A DNA stretch of 9,540 bases from Desulfobulbaceae bacterium UBA2276 (lineage in GTDB: Bacteria; Desulfobacterota; Desulfobulbia; Desulfobulbales; Desulfocapsaceae): NCBI GenBank assembly GCA_002347085.1, contig DDWW01000004.1, forward strand, positions 1 through 9,540, in the 5' to 3' direction. The notes under the pieces were generated by a model, which was not told where the DNA came from, made no database searches, and was given only the letters and a program-made list of their open reading frames with translations. The translations under genes were made by a program, and so were the position numbers. Each line of letters begins with the position of its first letter. Position 1 is the stretch's first letter. Below, piece after piece: positions 6,546 to 9,540 of the stretch.

Positions 6546-7849
6546 GAAAGGTTGACACGGCCATTGTCAGGCTTTGGGGTGAAGATGTCGGCGCGGTTTC
6601 CTGGCTTGATGAACGCGGCTATGCAGTCTTTGAATACGACCCGGGATTTCTGAAAAAAGGCCTGGATATTTCTCCCATCCATATGGGGCTCACTGCTGCC
6701 AGACTTGGCGATAGCATCTTTTCCTTTCCCGTCTTGAACCGTGACACCTTCCATGGTCTGCCCGGCCTGCTGGCCGACTCCTTGCCGGACAAGTTCGGCA
6801 ACGCCGTTATTGATGCCTGGCTGGCGCGCAATGGCCGTGACAGCGCGGATTTCAGCCCTGTCGAACGTCTCTGCTATACAGGGAGCAGAGGCATGGGCGC
6901 GCTTGAATTCCGGCCAACGGTAAGCCAGGGGCTTGATCGTCCGGTTCCCGTTGAGATTACTGAGCTTGCCCGACTGGCCCAGGAGATCACAGACAACCGT
7001 TTTGCCCTCAATGTGACCTTGGGCGACAACCACCACGAGAATAATGAGGCCATTACCGATATCCTCAGGGTCGGCACCTCGGCTGGCGGGGCCAGGCCCA
7101 AGGCGGTTATTGCCATGGATGCCCAGGGTCATGTTGTTTCCGGCCAGGCAGAGGTCCCGGCTGGATATGATTACTGGATTCTCAAGTTTGACGGTGTCAG
7201 CGATCTTGAACTGGGAGAACCAAAGGGCTATGGCCGTATCGAGTATGCCTACTCTCTGATGGCCAGGGCCGCAGGCATTGAGATGACCGAGTGTCGTCTT
7301 CTTGAAGAGCATGGCCGGGCCCATTTTCTGACCAGACGCTTTGACCGACCGGGCGGAAAAAAGATACACATGCAGTCATTATGCGGTCTGGCCCATTATG
7401 ATTTCAATATGCCCGGCGCTTACGGCTACGAGCAGGCCTTTGCGGTGATGCGCAGGTTACGGATCAGCAAGGCCGAGGCTATTCAGCAATACCGGCGGAT
7501 GGTCTTTAATGTGATCGCCAGAAATCAGGATGACCATACCAAGAATATCGCCTTTCTCATGGATAAGGATGGTAAGTGGCGTCTCTCTCCCGCCTTTGAT
7601 GTGACCTATTCTCACAATCCGGCAGGTAAGTGGACCAACCAGCACCAAATGAGCATTAACGGTAAACGGGACCATTTTCTGTTGGCCGATCTGATTGCGG
7701 TCGGAGAGAGTATCAGCCTGCCAAGGCCTGGGGAAATCATCAGAGAAGTAGCGGATGCGGTGCAAGGCTGGCCTTTGTTTGCCGGAGAAGCAGGTGTCAA
7801 GGAAGAGAGAATGTCAGAGATCAGCCGGTATCATCGGCTTGACTTGTAG
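6539..7849 (+). CDS. hipA: HipA-family serine/threonine kinase toxin
   Basis: A 436-residue, full-length HipA. The N-terminal subdomain (about 7-125) contains the family signature GLPGLLADSLPDKFGN (73-88). The kinase core follows: the Gly-rich loop TSAGGARPK (180-188), where S181 aligns with the autophosphorylated S150 of E. coli HipA; WILKFDG (213-219); TRRFDR (265-270); the catalytic loop NQDDHTKN (329-336) with D331 as base; and the metal-binding LSPAFD with D354. E. coli HipA phosphorylates glutamyl-tRNA synthetase and so triggers growth arrest and persistence; other HipA relatives hit other tRNA synthetases, so the target here is open. Both N-subdomain and kinase are fused in one chain, unlike split HipBST systems. 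AGGGGAG lies about nine bases before the ATG, which overlaps the end of hipB and implies coupled translation. Confidence 0.93.
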   Translation: MVGKVDTAIVRLWGEDVGAVSWLDERGYAVFEYDPGFLKKGLDISPIHMGLTAARLGDSIFSFPVLNRDTFHGLPGLLADSLPDKFGNAVIDAWLARNGRDSADFSPVERLCYTGSRGMGALEFRPTVSQGLDRPVPVEITELARLAQEITDNRFALNVTLGDNHHENNEAITDILRVGTSAGGARPKAVIAMDAQGHVVSGQAEVPAGYDYWILKFDGVSDLELGEPKGYGRIEYAYSLMARAAGIEMTECRLLEEHGRAHFLTRRFDRPGGKKIHMQSLCGLAHYDFNMPGAYGYEQAFAVMRRLRISKAEAIQQYRRMVFNVIARNQDDHTKNIAFLMDKDGKWRLSPAFDVTYSHNPAGKWTNQHQMSINGKRDHFLLADLIAVGESISLPRPGEIIREVADAVQGWPLFAGEAGVKEERMSEISRYHRLDL

Positions 7850-7896
7850 CGGAAAGAGGATGGGAGTCGGGGCACAGTTTTACTATCCCGCCGTAG

Positions 7897-7920
7897 AGGG
7901 TCAAGCCATGGTCTGACCCT
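7897..7920. repeat. 24-bp imperfect palindrome with TGACCCT arms
   Basis: AGGGTCA (7897-7903) and TGACCCT (7914-7920) are perfect inverted arms around a CCATGG centre; overall 20 of 24 positions are self-complementary. It lies 47 bases after the hipA stop and is followed by GGTTTTCCC, so it could end the hipBA transcript, though the T run is short. Its GGGTCAGA core (minus strand) recurs at 9433-9440 in the other orientation. Confidence 0.4.
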
Positions 7921-8261
7921 GGTTTTCCCTCAAATCCATGACCACCCATAACGACCACACCCTGTGGCAGGACATTTATCACGCGCCCTGCCCGAATGGC
8001 CACGCCCCCTTTTCTTTATCAACTTATCATCTTGGAAGCCTGGCACCATTTTTTTTTATTCCTTTTTCAATCATCAACAACAGCAACACAACGACGTGCA
8101 GCAGTTATACAGCCAAAGCACCAAACGAGATTTGCCATCCAATAATTTACGGAGATCATTCAGGATTCGGAACGAATTATCGTTTGACATTCCACCCTGT
8201 CCCTGCCTATGATGAATGAATTTTAAACAGGCTCGTCTTTCGATGCAAAAACAGACCTAAT

Positions 8262-8273
8262 TATAATTATACT
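8262..8273 (+). promoter_or_regulatory. Likely -10 region for the glycine-rich gene pair
   Basis: A perfect TATAAT (8262-8267) is followed at once by TATACT (8268-8273) in AT-rich DNA, 35-46 bases before the first gene. No good -35 hexamer stands at the right distance (TTCGAT at 17 bases is poor), so either an activator is needed or the match is fortuitous. Confidence 0.35.
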
Positions 8274-8307
8274 GATAAGCACAAAGCAACAAAAGGAGAA
8301 AATTTCC

Positions 8308-8829
8308 ATGATAGCTGCTACGTCACAGGCTAAGGCAAATTTTGAATTTACTTTATGGAATGCAGAAGCAGAAGCAACCACAAGTAGCGATCTCTACTTG
8401 TGGCTACGCGAAAGCGGATTACCTGCTGAGGTGGCCATTCGGCTAATGAACATGGTCGACCATACTGAAGAAGTTGCCGATAGAATTATTCATATTGGCA
8501 AAATCATCCTCATCAAAATCATAGAATTTGTTAAGGCACACCCCCATCTATCTATCGGTGTTGCTGTAGGTGCAGCACTTAGCTTGCTTGCCAGTATGAT
8601 TCCGTTCCTGGGTGCCTTCTTAGCTCCCATTGTCGGATTATTAGGTGTTGCCGTTGGGGCTGTAGCTGGTCATCGACTCGATAAGCTTGAAAAAGGACAA
8701 ACTGTCAATATGAGAGTCGAGTTAATCGAGATCGGCCAGGATATAATTGAAATCGCAAAAGAATTTTTTAAGTTACTGATCGATATTTTTAATATCCTAT
8801 TCAAAGGGCCGGTTTTACAAGGAGTTTGA
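8308..8829 (+). CDS. Unrecognised small membrane-inserting protein, first of a pair
   Basis: A 173-residue protein I do not recognise. The N-terminal part (1-50) is soluble and acidic. An amphipathic, Ile-rich helix follows (about 54-77), then a continuous hydrophobic Gly/Ala-rich hairpin (about 82-121, e.g. IPFLGAFLAPIVGLLGVAVG) with a Pro/Gly turn near 99-107 that could form two membrane helices. A short basic/acidic linker leads to a second amphipathic helix (about 134-165, IEIGQDIIEIAKEFFKLLID). No signal peptide, no cysteines and no catalytic motif are visible. AAGGAG nine bases before the ATG is a strong ribosome site. The stop is one base before the next gene, so the two are surely co-expressed. 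Possible roles include a pore-forming toxin, a membrane-disrupting defence effector or a membrane anchor; the sequence does not decide among these. Confidence 0.8.
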   Translation: MIAATSQAKANFEFTLWNAEAEATTSSDLYLWLRESGLPAEVAIRLMNMVDHTEEVADRIIHIGKIILIKIIEFVKAHPHLSIGVAVGAALSLLASMIPFLGAFLAPIVGLLGVAVGAVAGHRLDKLEKGQTVNMRVELIEIGQDIIEIAKEFFKLLIDIFNILFKGPVLQGV

Positions 8830-8830
8830 A

Positions 8831-9391
8831 ATGCCCACCCCATCTAAATCACAATTACTTAGAATAATAGATGATCTGCAAAAAAACCCAGATGATCGAG
8901 TGCGCATCTTTGGCGATGCTGGAATTAGCGTCGTAGGTGCCGGTTTAGGGGCGGCGGCGGCCGGAACCGTAGCTGTGGCGTTTGGTGCAACCGCTATTCC
9001 AGCATTAACGACAGCAGCGTCTTGGATTGGGGTTAGTCTCGTAGCCGCGACACCTGTAGGATGGATAGTTGGAGCCGCAGCGGCAGGTGGTGCGTTAGCT
9101 TATGGTGCTTCAAGATTAATCAGAGATGGCGGTATCTCGGAGGGGCGGCAAAAAGAACTTCTTCAGAAATACCAAGAAAATTTGCGAAACATAGAAGCCA
9201 AGGAGAGAGCGGGGACAATCAAAGATTCCGATAAAATGCTGTTTTTTGTTTCTCTCAGAGAACTTATTGAGAAAAATATCATCACTCCAGAAAAAGCGTT
9301 CAAACTTATTATTCAGGTGGAGCAAGGACGAATTCCTCTATCTCAGGCCTATTCGCTGATTCAGGCTCTTCTGCGAGAAAAACAATCTTGA
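8831..9391 (+). CDS. Unrecognised glycine-zipper membrane protein, second of a pair
   Basis: A 186-residue protein of unknown function. The N-terminus (1-28) is charged and helical (LLRIIDDLQKNPDDRVRIFG). Residues about 29-93 form a long Gly/Ala-rich hydrophobic block with repeated small-xxx-small spacing (VVGAGLGAAAAG, later WIVGAAAAGGALAYG), long enough for two to three membrane helices. From about 104 to the end it is charged and helical, with a possible coiled coil (104-128) and a compact bundle (134-183, TPEKAFKLIIQVEQGRIPLS). There is no signal peptide and no enzyme motif. AAGGAG inside the end of the preceding gene, nine bases before the ATG, implies translational coupling. It shares with its neighbour a hydrophobic core between soluble helical ends, suggesting that the two form a membrane complex. 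I see no terminator on the plus strand after the stop. Confidence 0.8.
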   Translation: MPTPSKSQLLRIIDDLQKNPDDRVRIFGDAGISVVGAGLGAAAAGTVAVAFGATAIPALTTAASWIGVSLVAATPVGWIVGAAAAGGALAYGASRLIRDGGISEGRQKELLQKYQENLRNIEAKERAGTIKDSDKMLFFVSLRELIEKNIITPEKAFKLIIQVEQGRIPLSQAYSLIQALLREKQS

Positions 9392-9442
9392 AACCTAAGC
9401 TTACAATGACAATCAAAAATAAGCAGCAAAAGGGGTCAGAGT

Positions 9443-9482
9443 AAAAAAAGAATCGGGAAATCGAAGTCAAACAACGATTCTT
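9443..9482 (-). terminator. Terminator-like hairpin with T-run, minus strand
   Basis: Read on the minus strand, AAGAATCG (plus 9475-9482) and CGATTCTT (plus 9448-9455) form a perfect 8-bp stem, and the sequence continues as a run of T (plus 9443-9449). The 19-base loop is large and the stem is not GC-rich, so efficiency is uncertain. It lies ten bases after the stop of the partial gene at the window edge, as expected for its terminator. Confidence 0.5.
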
Positions 9483-9491
9483 GCTCGTCAG

Positions 9492-9540
9492 TTACACTGT
9501 CCAATCTTCGATGTCCAGATGAGCCATTTGGCTGATAGCC
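9492..9540 (-). CDS. Possible C-terminus of a minus-strand gene (partial)
   Basis: Fifteen codons are open on the minus strand from the window edge to a TAA at plus 9492-9494, giving AISQMAHLDIEDWTV. Residue composition is protein-like and a terminator-like hairpin follows directly, which together suggest the end of a real gene converging on the glycine-rich pair. The fragment is too short to identify. Confidence 0.35.
   Translation of the reverse strand, partial: AISQMAHLDIEDWTV

Larger units (their letters stand above)
7850..8307. other. Gene-free stretch between hipA and the glycine-rich pair
   Basis: About 458 bases in which I find no convincing gene. Open frames exist on both strands but lack ribosome sites and protein-like composition. 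Contents seen: a 24-bp palindrome at 7897-7920, a T9 run at 8049-8057, and an AT-rich promoter-like region near 8262. Base composition drops towards AT across this stretch, from the GC-richer hipA side to the AT-richer right-hand genes, which suggests a junction between DNA of different origin. Confidence 0.5.

Noticed and set aside
6425..7369. A 314-codon open frame on the minus strand
   Set aside because: It lies antisense to hipA, whose kinase motifs are all intact; its product shows no domain-like pattern and there is no ribosome site. It is a shadow of hipA codon usage.
7821..8003. A 60-codon minus-strand open frame overlapping the end of hipA
   Set aside because: It overlaps the hipA 3' end and the palindrome, with no recognisable domain or clear ribosome site; too weak to call.
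8027..8058. Possible hipBA terminator before the T9 run
   Set aside because: The only dyads before the T-run are 3-bp (TGG/CCA, GCC/GGC), too short to form a stable terminator, and it is nearly 200 bases after the hipA stop.
7938..8219. A 93-codon plus-strand open frame after hipA
   Set aside because: There is no ribosome site, it crosses the T9 run giving FFF, and its composition is not protein-like; treated as gene-free DNA.

Overview
The window looks like a bacterial chromosome segment of moderate GC in its left three quarters, with a clearly more AT-rich right end from about 8,000 onward. Gene content (a hybrid phosphorelay kinase, a solitary receiver protein, RsmB, a LysM/M23 peptidase, a class I glutamine amidotransferase and HipBA) fits a Gram-negative environmental proteobacterium or Desulfobacterota member. 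That placement is inference; there is no rRNA, tRNA or other strong taxonomic marker.

Left block (1-5120, all minus strand, transcribed from right to left): a soluble hybrid histidine kinase (REC-HisKA-HATPase-REC-HPt, 3174-5120), a single-domain response regulator (2563-2943), the 16S rRNA cytosine-C5 methyltransferase RsmB (1158-2585, overlapping the regulator) and a LysM + M23 metallopeptidase without a visible signal peptide (59-961). The kinase and receiver form a plausible phosphorelay with no recognisable sensor domain and no DNA-binding output domain nearby. The gaps in this block carry copies of a roughly 60-bp imperfect-palindrome repeat (1-61, 1007-1066, 3117-3176, 5211-5269, plus a possible degenerate fifth). 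The copies share the ends TAGRGGCCG and TTACGGC-N1-3-TTATGCCG. In two copies the leading TAG is itself the stop codon of the adjacent gene.

Middle (5380-7849, plus strand): a stand-alone class I glutamine amidotransferase, then an intact hipB-hipA type II toxin-antitoxin operon. The operon has a good sigma70-type promoter, a perfect ATGGCCT/AGGCCAT dyad at the expected transcription start, overlapping genes, and an antitoxin ending in Glu-Trp as E. coli HipB does.

Right (7850-9540): a 458-bp gene-free stretch with a 24-bp palindrome, then two tightly coupled genes (8308-8829 and 8831-9391). They encode small proteins I do not recognise, each built around a glycine/alanine-rich membrane-inserting core flanked by charged helices. 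This pair is the most likely undescribed system in the window. The last 49 bases appear to hold the C-terminus of a minus-strand gene followed by a terminator-like hairpin.
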